Part shown: piece after piece, positions 36,788 through 45,873 of the stretch
Layout of the letters: every line of letters starts with the position of its first letter
How positions within the stretch are numbered: the first letter of the stretch is position 1
Assembly (NCBI RefSeq): GCF_003584125.1
Contig: NZ_QXFL01000008.1
Location: 62,001-126,000 of the forward strand
DNA from: Aurantiacibacter zhengii
GTDB taxonomy: Bacteria; Pseudomonadota; Alphaproteobacteria; Sphingomonadales; Sphingomonadaceae
Length of the DNA stretch: 64,000 nucleotides
Direction of reading: 5' to 3'
Program-made: the position numbers and the translations under genes
Notes under the pieces: model-generated
Databases searched by the model: none
Seen by the model: only the letters and a program-made list of their open reading frames with translations
Told to the model about the DNA's origin: nothing

Positions 36788-37816
36788 ATGCGAAAGATTG
36801 CGTCTGCGCTTACGGCTTTTTTGATAATCCTTTCTCTCGGCCCGCCTGCAGCGGCCCAGGAAAGCGAGCAGCATCGCCCCTATACCGGCCCCGTGATAGA
36901 CGTGCACCTTCACGCCTTTGCTGCTGATGCCAACGGCCCTGCTCCCAACGGCATATGCGTCGGCGCTGCGGCAAACCTGCAATACACCGGACAAGAGCCG
37001 TGGCCGGTCGCCATGAGCCGCCTCTCGCTCGATCCACCTTGCGAGGATCCGATTCGCGGCCCCGCCACCGACGCAGAAGTGCTCGCACAGACTATCGCCC
37101 AGATGGAGCGCTATGATGTGACCGGCATCCTGAGCTCTACGGCGGAAGAATTCGCGACATGGTCTGCCGCCGCCTCCGATCGCTTCATGCGCGGCCTTTC
37201 GCTGAACATCCGGCGCGACGGCGACCTTTCCGCCGAGGAGGCAGCCGCCGCATACGAGCGCGGCGAGTTCATGGTGATGGCAGAAGTCACCAACCAGTAT
37301 TCAGGCGTACTCGCGGACGATCCCGCGTTCGAACCTTACTGGCAGGTGGCAGCGGACAGGGGAATTCCGGTTGGTATCCATCTTGGCGTCGGGCCTCCGG
37401 GGGCGCCGATGCTCTATCCCGATTTTCGCGCCCAGTCGCCGCTGCGCATGGAAGAGGTGCTGAGCCGTCATCCCGACCTCCGGGTCTACCTGATGCATGC
37501 AGGCTTTCCCTTCGCCGACGACGTGAAGGCGCTGCTTTATCTCTATCCGCAACTTTACCTCGACACAGGGGTGCTGCAGATCGCCGCACCACGCGAGGAA
37601 TACTACGCGTTTCTCGAAGAGATCGTGCGCGCCGGCTTTGGTGACCGGATCATGTTCGGATCCGACCAGATGAATTGGCCGGGCCTGATCGGCGAGGGGA
37701 TCGATGCCATCAACGATGCGCCGTTCCTGACCTACGAGCAGAAAAAGGCCATCCTCTACGACAACGCTGCGCGCTTCTTCGCGCCCGAACTGGAGCCTCT
37801 CGCCGCACGCGACTGA
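36788..37816 (+). CDS. Exported amidohydrolase-family protein
   Basis: The 342-residue protein has a signal peptide ending AAAQ. The TIM-barrel amidohydrolase of the Amidohydro_2 type shows VIDVHLHAF (HxH metal pair), GIHLGVG, VYLMHAGFPF and FGSDQMNWPG with the late Asp. Such enzymes hydrolyse or decarboxylate small substrates; the exported location is less usual. An ending DNAARFFAPELEP is typical of the family's C-terminal helix. ATG 36788 follows AGGGGG. It begins 47 bp after the hydrolase pseudogene. Confidence 0.87.
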   Translation: MRKIASALTAFLIILSLGPPAAAQESEQHRPYTGPVIDVHLHAFAADANGPAPNGICVGAAANLQYTGQEPWPVAMSRLSLDPPCEDPIRGPATDAEVLAQTIAQMERYDVTGILSSTAEEFATWSAAASDRFMRGLSLNIRRDGDLSAEEAAAAYERGEFMVMAEVTNQYSGVLADDPAFEPYWQVAADRGIPVGIHLGVGPPGAPMLYPDFRAQSPLRMEEVLSRHPDLRVYLMHAGFPFADDVKALLYLYPQLYLDTGVLQIAAPREEYYAFLEEIVRAGFGDRIMFGSDQMNWPGLIGEGIDAINDAPFLTYEQKKAILYDNAARFFAPELEPLAARD

Positions 37817-38035
37817 CCGCGCCGGGTGAAATGCCGGGACAGGTGGGGCGAGGTGCCGCGCCTTAGGCGGCGAACTCCGCACGCTTGGCCATTCCTGTCG
37901 CCTTCCTGTCGCGCCCGTTCATCAGCCAGACTGCCTTTTTTTTGACTTTTTTCGAAACAAGCGCGCCTGCTGCCCGTTGATTGGGTGAAGTAGAAAAGAA
38001 GACGGCGGCCCAGGTCGCCGGGAAGGAATACAATT

Positions 38036-38311
38036 ATGAAGAAGCTGATCATCCTCGCCGCCGCGCCCGCCCTCGCACTTGGTGCCTGCGGCGAAGACAG
38101 TGCTGTCGAAGAGCGTGGTGACATGCTGGAAGAACAGGCTGACGCCATCGAGAACGTTGGTGATGACCGTGCCGGCCAGCTGGAAGAAATGGCCGACGAA
38201 GCAAATACCGACGCCCGTGAAGACATGCTCAACGAGCGTGCCGAGGAAGTCGACGACATCGGTGACGACGCTGCTGAAGCGATGAACGAGCGCGCCGACG
38301 AAATGGAATAA
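38036..38311 (+). CDS. Small acidic lipoprotein with internal duplication
   Basis: The 91-residue product has a lipoprotein signal ending LALGAC (Cys18). The mature part is highly acidic and helical. Residues 27-56 and 61-90 are two copies of one unit: RGDMLEEQADAIENVGDD and REDMLNERAEEVDDIGDD align with a period of 34 residues and about half identity. ATG 38036 follows GGAAGGAA. It ends before a good intrinsic terminator and is likely monocistronic. Function unknown; a periplasmic coiled-coil spacer or cation-binding role is possible. Confidence 0.85.
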   Translation: MKKLIILAAAPALALGACGEDSAVEERGDMLEEQADAIENVGDDRAGQLEEMADEANTDAREDMLNERAEEVDDIGDDAAEAMNERADEME

Positions 38312-38352
38312 ACCGGCTAGACCCGGATCCGACCGCAAGGTTGGTTGCAGGA

Positions 38353-38382
38353 AGGCCTCCGCAGCAGTGCGGGGGCCTTTCG
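38353..38382. terminator. Intrinsic terminator after the acidic lipoprotein gene
   Basis: AGGCCTCCGC (38353-38362) pairs with GCGGGGGCCT (38369-38378) with one G-T pair and a 6-base loop, followed by TTTCGCGTTT. It lies between two convergent genes and serves at least the plus-strand lipoprotein gene. Confidence 0.85.
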
Positions 38383-38402
38383 CGTTTCCGGCCCCCGGCC
38401 CG

Positions 38403-38621
38403 TCAGTCCATCATCAGGATGATGAAGAACGACAGCGCCGTGCCACCAAGGAACAGGCCCCAGCTCCAGTACAGGCGGAAATCCAGTCCCCAGTCCGCAT
38501 ATTGCACGTCGAACGGGAAGATATGCAGCATTCCGCCGCTGGTCCCGCCAGAGCCCATGAACAAGGCCACGAGTAGCGTCAGGAAAATCCCGAAGGGTAT
38601 CGCCTTGAACATTGCGATCAT
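38403..38621 (-). CDS. Small two-helix membrane protein of unknown function
   Basis: The 72-residue product has two membrane segments, AIPFGIFLTLLVALFMGSGG and WSWGLFLGGTALSFFIILMM, separated by a loop with FPFDVQYADWGLDFRLYW. The pattern is similar to small membrane proteins of Erythrobacter-like genomes. The gene stands alone between a terminator and a long intergenic region. Function unknown. Confidence 0.72.
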   Translation of the reverse strand: MIAMFKAIPFGIFLTLLVALFMGSGGTSGGMLHIFPFDVQYADWGLDFRLYWSWGLFLGGTALSFFIILMMD

Positions 38622-39269
38622 CGTTTGCGCTCCGTGTACGTCTTTCTATGCGTGAGTGGCCGCCAACGGCAGCCAGACATGACAGAGCGCCGCCATAGCA
38701 GGGCATGGTTACCACCGTCTTATCGCGCCAGATGGAAAAGCCCGTAACGCGCCGCGGGGCGATCCACGGCAGGCCTGCGGCAGCAATATTGCGCGCGCCG
38801 ATTCGATTGATTCGCGTTGCCGCACCTGGCGAGCTTTTTTTCCGCAGTTTGGTTTTTCCTCTTGCACAGCGCGGGAGTCGAGGAACATCCACGCGTCGCA
38901 CCGTGTTGCTGGCGCCAGACACCGGACCGACAGCCGTGTCTGCGCGGTAAATCGGGCTTAACCCTCTTGCGCCCGAGTCCCACCTGATTCACAACAGGTG
39001 GTGGTCGGCTTGCCGGGACGACCTACTAGACCTAGATTTACAGGACAGCGCGATACGCTTCGCGCAACAGGTCCGACAATCGTTCTGGTAGGCACGGATG
39101 GCACGCACGGCCGGTGCGGCGGGGGATAAGTAATCGCCCGCCGATGCATGTGAGCAAAGTCGCTGGCAGCGTGCCCGCTTCGATTCGCTCACATTGCGGG
39201 ATCAAGGCGCGGCGCGTGGGCACCCGGATGGTGTTCGTGCGTCCCACGACATTAGGGGCTAAGGGTCAG
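38622..39269. other. Long non-coding stretch between the small membrane protein and nrdA
   Basis: About 650 bp hold no ORF with convincing coding character. Visible elements are a T-rich tract around 38829-38836, an inverted repeat at 38980-39001 and a probable nrdA promoter at 39010-39038. The probable transcript start near 39045 leaves a 5' untranslated region of at least 220 bases. No B12 riboswitch is expected, since the reductase is class I, and none was recognised. Confidence 0.6.
38980..39038 (+). promoter_or_regulatory. Probable nrdA promoter with upstream inverted repeat
   Basis: TTGCCG (39010-39015) and TAGATT (39033-39038) form a -35/-10 pair with the ideal 17-base spacer. CTAGACCTAGA overlaps the -10 and loosely resembles an NrdR box, but the match is weak. 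Just upstream, CCACCTG (38980-38986) is inverted as CAGGTGG (38995-39001) with an 8-base loop, a good operator candidate. Confidence 0.5.
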
Positions 39270-41330
39270 ATGGAATTTCGGAACGGAGACAACGCAGCGA
39301 TGGGTCTGGACGAACACACTGCCGGTGCGGCCGAAGCCAGGCCCGCCCGAACCGATACCTCGGCTACCAAATCACCTAGCAATTCATCAGGAACGAAGAG
39401 TTCCGACGAGAAAGCAGTAAGCATGGAAAAGACGGACAAGGGCAGCGAAGACCTCGTGAGTGAGGCGGCCGCCGAAGCGCTGGCACAGGCGGCGAAAACC
39501 GCGCTGAAGCCGCAGAGCGATTCGAAGACGGTGAATCCGCGCCGGTTCACGATAGAGACCGATTCCTCCCGCGACGCGAACCTCACCGATTTCGGCAAGG
39601 AAACGCTGAACGATCGCTACCTGCTGCCGAACGAGACCTATCAGGACCTGTTCGCCCGCGTGGCCGATGCCTATGCGGACGATCAGGAGCATGCGCAGCG
39701 CCTGTACGACTACATCTCCAACCTGTGGTTCATGCCCGCAACGCCCGTCCTGTCGAACGGCGGCACCGGGCGTGGCCTGCCGATCTCGTGCTACCTCAAT
39801 TCCGTTTCGGACAGCCTCGACGGTATCGTGGGCACCTGGAACGAGAACGTGTGGCTGGCTTCCAAGGGCGGCGGCATCGGCACCTACTGGGGCAACGTGC
39901 GCGGCATTGGCGAGCCTGTTGGCCTCAACGGCAAGACCAGCGGCATCATCCCCTTCGTGCGGGTGATGGACAGCCTGACGCTGGCGATTTCGCAGGGCTC
40001 GCTGCGCCGTGGTTCGGCCGCCTGCTACATCGACGTGCACCACCCGGAAATCGAGGAGTTCCTCGAAATCCGCAAACCCTCGGGCGACTTCAACCGCAAG
40101 GCGCTGAACCTGCACCACGGCGTGTTGCTGACCGACGAATTCATGGAAGCGGTGCGTGCGGGCGAGAAGTTCGATCTCAAGTCGCCCAAGGATGGCTCCG
40201 TGCGCGGGCAGGTGGATGCGCGCTCGCTGTTCCAGAAGCTGGTCGAAACCCGCCTTGCCACGGGTGAGCCCTACATCGTGTTCTCCGACACGGTGAACCG
40301 CATGATGCCAAAGCACCACCGCGACCTGGGCCTGAAGGTGTCCACCTCCAACCTGTGCAGCGAAATCACCCTGCCGACCGGCGTCGATCACCTCGGCAAC
40401 GATCGCACGGCGGTGTGCTGCCTCTCTTCGCTCAACCTGGAAAAGTGGGAAGAATGGAACGGCGACAAGACCTTCATCGAGGACGTGATGCGCTTCCTCG
40501 ACAACGTGCTGCAGGACTATATCGACCGCGCGCCCGAAGAGATGGCACGCGCCAAGTATTCGGCCATGCGCGAACGCAGCGTCGGCATGGGCGTGATGGG
40601 CTTCCACTCCTTCCTGCAGGCCAAGGGTATCGGTTTCGAAAGCCCGATGGCCAAGGTGTGGAACCTGAAGATGTTCAAGCACATCAATGCCAAGGCGAAC
40701 GAGGCGAGCATGATGCTGGCCAAGGAACGCGGGCCCTGCCCCGATGCCGAGGAAATGGGCGCGATGGAGCGCTTCAGCTGCAAGATGGCCATCGCGCCGA
40801 CCGCGTCGATCTCCATCATCTGCGGCGGCACCAGCGCCTGTATCGAGCCGATCCCGGCCAACATCTACACACACAAGACGCTGTCGGGCAGCTTCGTGGT
40901 GAAGAACCCGTACCTGGAAAAGCTGCTCGACAAGAAGAGCAAGAACTCCACCGCGATCTGGAACTCGATCCTGGAAAAGGGCGGCTCCGTCCAGCACCTC
41001 GACTTCCTGACGCCGGAGGAAAAGGCGACGTTCAAGACCAGCTTCGAGATCGACCAGCGCTGGCTGCTCGAATTCGCCGCCGACCGGGCGCCGTTCATCG
41101 ATCAGGCGCAGTCGCTCAACCTCTTCATCCCGGCGGACGTCGACAAGTGGGACCTTGCCATGCTGCACTTCCAGGCGTGGGAGAAGGGTATCAAGTCGCT
41201 CTACTACCTGCGTTCGAAGAGCGTGCAGCGCGCAGGCTTCGCCGGCGGCGTGGAAGCGGACAACACGGGCGAACCGGCCAAGTACGAACTGCCGACGACC
41301 GACTACGACGAGTGTCTTGCGTGTCAGTAA
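39270..41330 (+). CDS. nrdA: Ribonucleoside-diphosphate reductase alpha subunit (class I)
   Basis: NrdA reduces ribonucleotides to deoxyribonucleotides with NrdB. The protein shows MPATPVLSNGGTGRGLPISCYLN, WLASKGGGIGTYWGNVR, SQGSLRRGSAACYIDVHHPEIEEFL, NLCSEITLPTG, the MAIAPTASISIICG loop and the C-terminal shuttle pair ECLACQ. No ATP-cone is visible ahead of the catalytic core, which begins near PRRFTIE. The start is uncertain: ATG 39270 follows AAGGG and adds a 50-residue low-complexity Ser/Thr/Ala/Lys-rich tail, ATG 39300 is in between, and ATG 39423 removes the tail (635 residues). Its partner nrdB is 5.8 kb away on the same strand. Confidence 0.95.
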   Translation: MEFRNGDNAAMGLDEHTAGAAEARPARTDTSATKSPSNSSGTKSSDEKAVSMEKTDKGSEDLVSEAAAEALAQAAKTALKPQSDSKTVNPRRFTIETDSSRDANLTDFGKETLNDRYLLPNETYQDLFARVADAYADDQEHAQRLYDYISNLWFMPATPVLSNGGTGRGLPISCYLNSVSDSLDGIVGTWNENVWLASKGGGIGTYWGNVRGIGEPVGLNGKTSGIIPFVRVMDSLTLAISQGSLRRGSAACYIDVHHPEIEEFLEIRKPSGDFNRKALNLHHGVLLTDEFMEAVRAGEKFDLKSPKDGSVRGQVDARSLFQKLVETRLATGEPYIVFSDTVNRMMPKHHRDLGLKVSTSNLCSEITLPTGVDHLGNDRTAVCCLSSLNLEKWEEWNGDKTFIEDVMRFLDNVLQDYIDRAPEEMARAKYSAMRERSVGMGVMGFHSFLQAKGIGFESPMAKVWNLKMFKHINAKANEASMMLAKERGPCPDAEEMGAMERFSCKMAIAPTASISIICGGTSACIEPIPANIYTHKTLSGSFVVKNPYLEKLLDKKSKNSTAIWNSILEKGGSVQHLDFLTPEEKATFKTSFEIDQRWLLEFAADRAPFIDQAQSLNLFIPADVDKWDLAMLHFQAWEKGIKSLYYLRSKSVQRAGFAGGVEADNTGEPAKYELPTTDYDECLACQ

Positions 41331-41343
41331 AAGGGGTGCTGCC

Positions 41344-41715
41344 ATGGGCTGGATGCCGATCTTTGCCGGTTCCCTCGCCTTTGGCGTAACAAACCTGTTG
41401 CTGGTCGTATCGCTTTACCGCCCGGTCGGCGATCTGCCCGGCACTGGCATGGCCGTCCTCCATCCGCTCTTTGGCTTCGCGGTCTACGTCTTGCTCGCCG
41501 TTCTTCTGTTCGACTGGACGGCGCGGAAGATGGGCAATGCATGGCAGGCTGCGCTGGCGCTGGGTCTAGCGCAATTCCTGCTGGTCAACGTCGATCTTGT
41601 CCTGCGCGGGGAGCGGGCGGTGCTAACCGCCGCGATGAGTACGATCGTGATGGTCGTCAGCTGGACTGCGCTGGCCGCCGCCTGGAACATGGCGTCAAAG
41701 AAGACAAGATCGTGA
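41344..41715 (+). CDS. Small multi-helix membrane protein, unknown function
   Basis: The 123-residue product has four hydrophobic segments, for example FAGSLAFGVTNLLLVVSLY, FGFAVYVLLAVLLF and AAMSTIVMVVSWTALAAAW. ATG 41344 follows AAAAGGGG and lies 13 bp after nrdA. The stop overlaps the next lipoprotein gene in a GTGA. It is probably transcribed with nrdA, but nothing ties it to nucleotide reduction. Confidence 0.75.
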   Translation: MGWMPIFAGSLAFGVTNLLLVVSLYRPVGDLPGTGMAVLHPLFGFAVYVLLAVLLFDWTARKMGNAWQAALALGLAQFLLVNVDLVLRGERAVLTAAMSTIVMVVSWTALAAAWNMASKKTRS

Positions 41716-42011
41716 TTCTGTCTACCGCACGCCTGGCGCGGGTTCTTCCTGCTCTCGCCCTGGCAACGCTCCTCTCTGCCTGCGCCAGCCAGATCGACGC
41801 GGGCGTCGTTCCAGAGGGCGCGGGGCCGGGCTTCTGGTGGGGCCTGTGGCACGGGTTCGTCTTCCCCTTCGCCTTCGTCGGTTCACTCTTCAACAACGAG
41901 ATCGCCGTCTACGCCGTGCCCAATTCGGGCGGGTGGTACGATTTCGGTTTCTTCCTCGGCATCACCGTGCTGGGCGGGGGCAGTGTCTTCGGATCGAAGA
42001 AACGCAAGTAA
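41712..42011 (+). CDS. Small lipoprotein, unknown function
   Basis: The start is a GTG at 41712 overlapping the preceding stop (GTGA). It gives a signal peptide with RLARVLPALALATLLSAC and lipobox Cys. The mature part of about 75 residues contains GFWWGLWHGFVFPFAFVGSLFN and ends in FGSKKRK. It is hydrophobic enough to contain one or two further membrane helices. I do not recognise a domain of known function. Confidence 0.8.
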   Translation: MILSTARLARVLPALALATLLSACASQIDAGVVPEGAGPGFWWGLWHGFVFPFAFVGSLFNNEIAVYAVPNSGGWYDFGFFLGITVLGGGSVFGSKKRK

Positions 42012-42079
42012 TTCCTCTTTATTTTCTCTCGCGGCTGGATAATCTACATTTCGGGTAGAGGGTTCTTCGGGGGAATTTC

Positions 42080-45010
42080 ATGACGCGCTATTTGGCGGCA
42101 ACGCGCGCCGGGCTGATGCTGGCGGCAGCGATGCTTGCTGCGCCCGCTTTGGCGCAGGAGGATGCGGCAGAAGCGCCCCCCGAAGCCGCGCCGCCTGCCG
42201 ATGCCCCGCTGGCAGAACGCATCCAGTACTGGGCCGATGCGGACCGCGATGGCGATCCTGCGGCAGCGCTGGCAGCGCTGATGGCCTTACAGACCGAAGT
42301 CGAGGCCGACCCCTCCGCCGTGTCTGCGCGCCAGCGTGGCGAGCTTCTGGCGATGATCGGCGTTGCCCACTACGCCCAGCAGCAGATGGACGATGCCGCG
42401 CTGTGGTTCGACCGCGCCGAGGCTGCTTATGCCGAGGATGGCAACGCACCCGACAAGGTGGCGGAAATGGCGATCAACCGCGCCGTGCTGATGCGCCGCG
42501 CGAACCGGCTGGGCGAGGCGGAGGAAGCCGCCCGTCTTGCGCTTGCCATCCGGCAGGATCTGTATGACGAGCCGCACGAGGAAGTGGCTTCCGCGCTCGG
42601 CACGCTGGGCAACGTGCTCTATTCCTCCGGACGGTACGAGGAGTCGCTGGACCTGATGCGGCAGGCGCTGGACGAGCAGCGCGCTGCCGGGCCGGACGAT
42701 GCCTTCGAGATCATCAAGCGCCTCGACAGCCTGGCCTCGCTGCTGGACGAGACCGGCCGCGATACCGAAGCGCTGCGCGTGGCGCGCGAATCCGAAGCGC
42801 TCGCCCGCGCTCACCTGGGGCGCGACCATGCGTGGTACGGCTATGTCCTCAACACGCTGGGACAGGTGCTGCTGGACCTCACGCTTTATGGCGAGGCGAT
42901 ACCGGTCATCCGGGAAACGCTGGACGTGCGCCGCCAGCAGCTGGGGCCGGAGCATCCCTATACCGCTGCCTCGCAAATGGTCCTCGCCGTGGCGCTGGAG
43001 GAAACCGGGCACCTGCGCGAAGCAAGCGCGCTGTCGGGCGCGGCGACGGAAATTCTCGAGCAGCACCGGGATCTGATGGACCCCAACACGCTGGCAGGCT
43101 TCCTGCGGACGCGGGCGCGGCTGGCGGCCTCGCTGGGCGAGTGGGACCTTTACGCCCAGCGCATTGCCGATGCGGAACCGGTGCTGGCCGAGATGCTGGA
43201 TTCGCAAAATCCCGCGCTGGCGATTTTCCATATCGATCACGCCTACCAGCTCTACCGCCGCGGCGAGACGGACGCCGCCCGCGAATTGGCGGAGCGCTGG
43301 GTGCCTATCCTCGCCCAGAAGCTGATCCCTGCCAATAACGATCGCGTCTTTGGCGAGTTGCTGCTTGCGCGCCTGCGCCAACTGGACGGTGATGCCGCGT
43401 CACAGGGCGACGCGCTGTGGCAAACGGTCGATCCGGTCGCGGCCCAGCTTGTGGCCAAGCTTTCCGATGTACGCGCCGCAGACCGCGATATTGCGCGGCA
43501 GGCAAGCGCGAATTCGGCAGCCATGCTGCTGTACCTCGAAACCGCGCTGGATGCGGGTGACGAGGATCGTGCCTTTGGCGCTGTGCAGATCCTCACCCTG
43601 TCGGAACTCGCGCTCACCCAGGGCCGCGCGACCGATGAGCGCGGCGGAGGGGAAAGCGAGGCTTTCGCCCTCCATCGCCAACTGGTCGATACCAACCGGC
43701 GGCTGCGGCTGGTGGAGCGGCGTATCGCGCTGGAGCTGTCGGCAGACAGCGAGGAAGGCGCGGCCGAAGCGCTCGACGCCCAGCGCGCGCAGCTGGACGC
43801 GCTGGCCGGGGAACTGCTGGCAACCCTCGTCGCCGATCATCCCGACTTCATCGCCCGTATCCGGCCGCAGCCCATCTCTCTCGAACGGCTGCGCCAGTCG
43901 CTGGGGGAGGGCGAACTGGTCACCATTCCGGTGGAGACAACGTTCGGCAGCTGGGTGGTGCAGGTCGATGGCCGTGGCATGGTGTGGACTTCGGTCGACG
44001 GCGAAAGCCTGCGCGCCAACGTGGCCGCGCTGCGCGACGCGGTCGCTCCCGACAGCGACCTCGGCGCTTTTCCGGCAGAGGCCGCTCACGCGCTTTTCAA
44101 ACAGCTGTTTCCCAGTGGGCTGGGCGATCACCGGCAGGTATTCCTCTACGGCGGCCAGTCGCTGGCGAGCTTGCCGCTGGCGATGCTGCTGACCGGGGAG
44201 GCGCGCGGCGACCTTGCCGGGGCACCATGGCTGGTGCGCGATGCTGCCTCGCAGGTCATCGGCAATCTTGCCGTGTTCGCAGCAGGGCGGGCGCAGGGGC
44301 CGCTTCGTGCCGGGGACATCTCGACCTTTGCCGGAATCGGCGGCGCGGAACTGCCGGGTGAGGCTGGAGGCGAAGTGCAGCTTGCCGGTCTGTTCCGCTC
44401 TGGCCGACCGGCGGCAGACAGCATTGCGGACCTGCCCCCGCTCGTCACCGCCGATGCCGAATTGCAGGCCCTGGCCGATGCCCTTCCCGGCGACGACGTG
44501 CTGCTTGTGGGCAGCGATGCAGCGGAAGAAAACTTCAAGCGGGCCGACCTTTCCGGGGCGCGCGTGATCGCCTTTGCCACCCATGGCCTGGTTGCAGGAG
44601 AGCTACGCAACCTGTGGGAGCCCGCGCTGCTGCTGGGCACCTTGGACAAGGACAGCGGCGAAGACGGGCTGCTGGGCGCGAGCGAGATTGCCCGGCTCAA
44701 GCTGGACGCAGACTGGGTTATCCTGTCCGCCTGCAACACCGCCGCCGGTGCCGATGGCGGCGCGCCGGTCTATTCCGGCCTGGCGACGGCCTTTGCCCAG
44801 GCCGGTGCGCGCAGCCTGATGCTGAGCCACTGGCGCGTGCGCGACGATGTCGCCTCCGTGCTGAGCGTGGAGACGGTGCGCGGCGCGGCCAGCGGCCTGT
44901 CACGGGCAGAGGCCTTGCGCCAGGCGCAACTGGCGCTGATGTCTCGTCCCGACATTGCCGACGCCGCGCACCCGGCAATCTGGGCACCGTTCGTGATCCT
45001 GGAGAACTAG
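42080..45010 (+). CDS. Exported TPR protein with C-terminal CHAT (caspase-like) domain
   Basis: The 976-residue protein begins with signal peptide MTRYLAATRAGLMLAAAMLA ending PALAQ. About residues 75-400 contain tetratricopeptide repeats of the kinesin-light-chain style (EVASALGTLGNVLYSSGRYEESL, GYVLNTLGQVLLDLTLYGEA). A helical linker follows, and the CHAT domain occupies about 680-976 with the dyad His835 in FATHGL and Cys885 in LSACNT. The final ATAFAQAGARSLMLSHWRV is typical. CHAT domains are caspase-like peptidases; exported TPR-CHAT proteins are common in alphaproteobacteria but their targets are unknown. It stands between nrdA and nrdB and overlaps the convergent NAT gene by 4 bp. Confidence 0.92.
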   Translation: MTRYLAATRAGLMLAAAMLAAPALAQEDAAEAPPEAAPPADAPLAERIQYWADADRDGDPAAALAALMALQTEVEADPSAVSARQRGELLAMIGVAHYAQQQMDDAALWFDRAEAAYAEDGNAPDKVAEMAINRAVLMRRANRLGEAEEAARLALAIRQDLYDEPHEEVASALGTLGNVLYSSGRYEESLDLMRQALDEQRAAGPDDAFEIIKRLDSLASLLDETGRDTEALRVARESEALARAHLGRDHAWYGYVLNTLGQVLLDLTLYGEAIPVIRETLDVRRQQLGPEHPYTAASQMVLAVALEETGHLREASALSGAATEILEQHRDLMDPNTLAGFLRTRARLAASLGEWDLYAQRIADAEPVLAEMLDSQNPALAIFHIDHAYQLYRRGETDAARELAERWVPILAQKLIPANNDRVFGELLLARLRQLDGDAASQGDALWQTVDPVAAQLVAKLSDVRAADRDIARQASANSAAMLLYLETALDAGDEDRAFGAVQILTLSELALTQGRATDERGGGESEAFALHRQLVDTNRRLRLVERRIALELSADSEEGAAEALDAQRAQLDALAGELLATLVADHPDFIARIRPQPISLERLRQSLGEGELVTIPVETTFGSWVVQVDGRGMVWTSVDGESLRANVAALRDAVAPDSDLGAFPAEAAHALFKQLFPSGLGDHRQVFLYGGQSLASLPLAMLLTGEARGDLAGAPWLVRDAASQVIGNLAVFAAGRAQGPLRAGDISTFAGIGGAELPGEAGGEVQLAGLFRSGRPAADSIADLPPLVTADAELQALADALPGDDVLLVGSDAAEENFKRADLSGARVIAFATHGLVAGELRNLWEPALLLGTLDKDSGEDGLLGASEIARLKLDADWVILSACNTAAGADGGAPVYSGLATAFAQAGARSLMLSHWRVRDDVASVLSVETVRGAASGLSRAEALRQAQLALMSRPDIADAAHPAIWAPFVILEN

Positions 45011-45873
45011 AACAGCGCGAGGCGGCCTATCTCTGCGCTGTCCAGCGAAAGGCCGAACCGTTCTTGCAGAACCGCGGCGTATTGCGCAGGCGTTTCCAGC
45101 GTCAGGCGCTCGGCGTCGTGCCCCATGCGCCACACGGTCAGCTTGCGGTCCACAAGGCTGGTGAACCCATCGGGCAGGCACAGGCTGATTACGGTCGCAT
45201 TGGTGAAACGCGAGGTTGGATGGGTGGCGGCCCAGTGGTTGCCCAGCGCGAGGTCGGCATCGGCCACTTGCGCGGTGTCGAAAGCGAATTGCGGCTCCCA
45301 CGCATCGTCGCTGGCCGCGCGGCCATCGGTGGCGAGGCGCGGTCCCTTGCGTTCCAACAGCCAACTGCCCGGCAGATCGCCATCGCTGCCGATGCGGGTG
45401 AGGCGATGCTCCGCCCCGTCGCCGGACATCGCCCGGGCACCATCGGCCAGCAGCATGGGCGGCGCATAGGCGCCGCCAAAGCCCGCATCGGCGATCCATT
45501 GCTCGCCCGCAAAATCTACCAGCACCAGGCAGTGGGTACGCGGGGTAGGTGCAGGCGGACTGCCCAGCAGCACGCGCGCCAGCAGCAGGCGATTGGCGAA
45601 ACCCAGCGCGGACAGCATGTCGGCCAGCAAGCGGTTGTGTTCAAAGCAGTATCCGCCCCGCTTGGCGGTGACCAGCTTGGCAAAGGCACTGGACGTATCG
45701 CAGGCAATGCCGCGTCCCAGACGGACATCCAGGTTCTCGAACGGGATCGAGCGTCGGTGCGCGGCCTGCACCATGGCGAGGCCTGCCGGACCGGTCTCTG
45801 GCGGTTCGGACAGGCCGATGCGGGCGAGGTAGGCCGACTTCTGCGGTTCGGAAGGCTTCTGCTGGGTGGACAT
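45007..45873 (-). CDS. Arylamine N-acetyltransferase
   Basis: NAT enzymes acetylate arylamines or hydrazines using acetyl-CoA. The 288-residue protein has the cysteine-protease-like triad Cys76 in RGGYCFEHN, His114 in RTHCLVLV and Asp129 in WIADAGFGG, and the early IPFENLDVRLG segment of the family. Length is normal. ATG 45873 was chosen because upstream in-frame codons give no homology; a GTG two codons earlier is possible. The last 4 bp overlap the convergent CHAT gene. Confidence 0.95.
   Translation of the reverse strand: MSTQQKPSEPQKSAYLARIGLSEPPETGPAGLAMVQAAHRRSIPFENLDVRLGRGIACDTSSAFAKLVTAKRGGYCFEHNRLLADMLSALGFANRLLLARVLLGSPPAPTPRTHCLVLVDFAGEQWIADAGFGGAYAPPMLLADGARAMSGDGAEHRLTRIGSDGDLPGSWLLERKGPRLATDGRAASDDAWEPQFAFDTAQVADADLALGNHWAATHPTSRFTNATVISLCLPDGFTSLVDRKLTVWRMGHDAERLTLETPAQYAAVLQERFGLSLDSAEIGRLALF

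Noticed and set aside
37861-37930. Short minus-strand ORF encoding about 19 basic residues (MNGRDRKATGMAKRAEFAA)
   Set aside because: No clear ribosome binding site and no conserved feature; too short to support.
39022-39038. NrdR box near the nrdA promoter
   Set aside because: CTAGACCTAGA matches the usual palindromic consensus only partly, and no second box at the usual helical spacing was found.
39387-41345. A 652-codon minus-strand open frame opposite nrdA
   Set aside because: Shadow of nrdA; no signal for a real gene.
42080-45010. CHAT protein as part of a CRISPR-type or other defence system
   Set aside because: It has a signal peptide, and no effector, gasdermin or CRISPR genes lie nearby.
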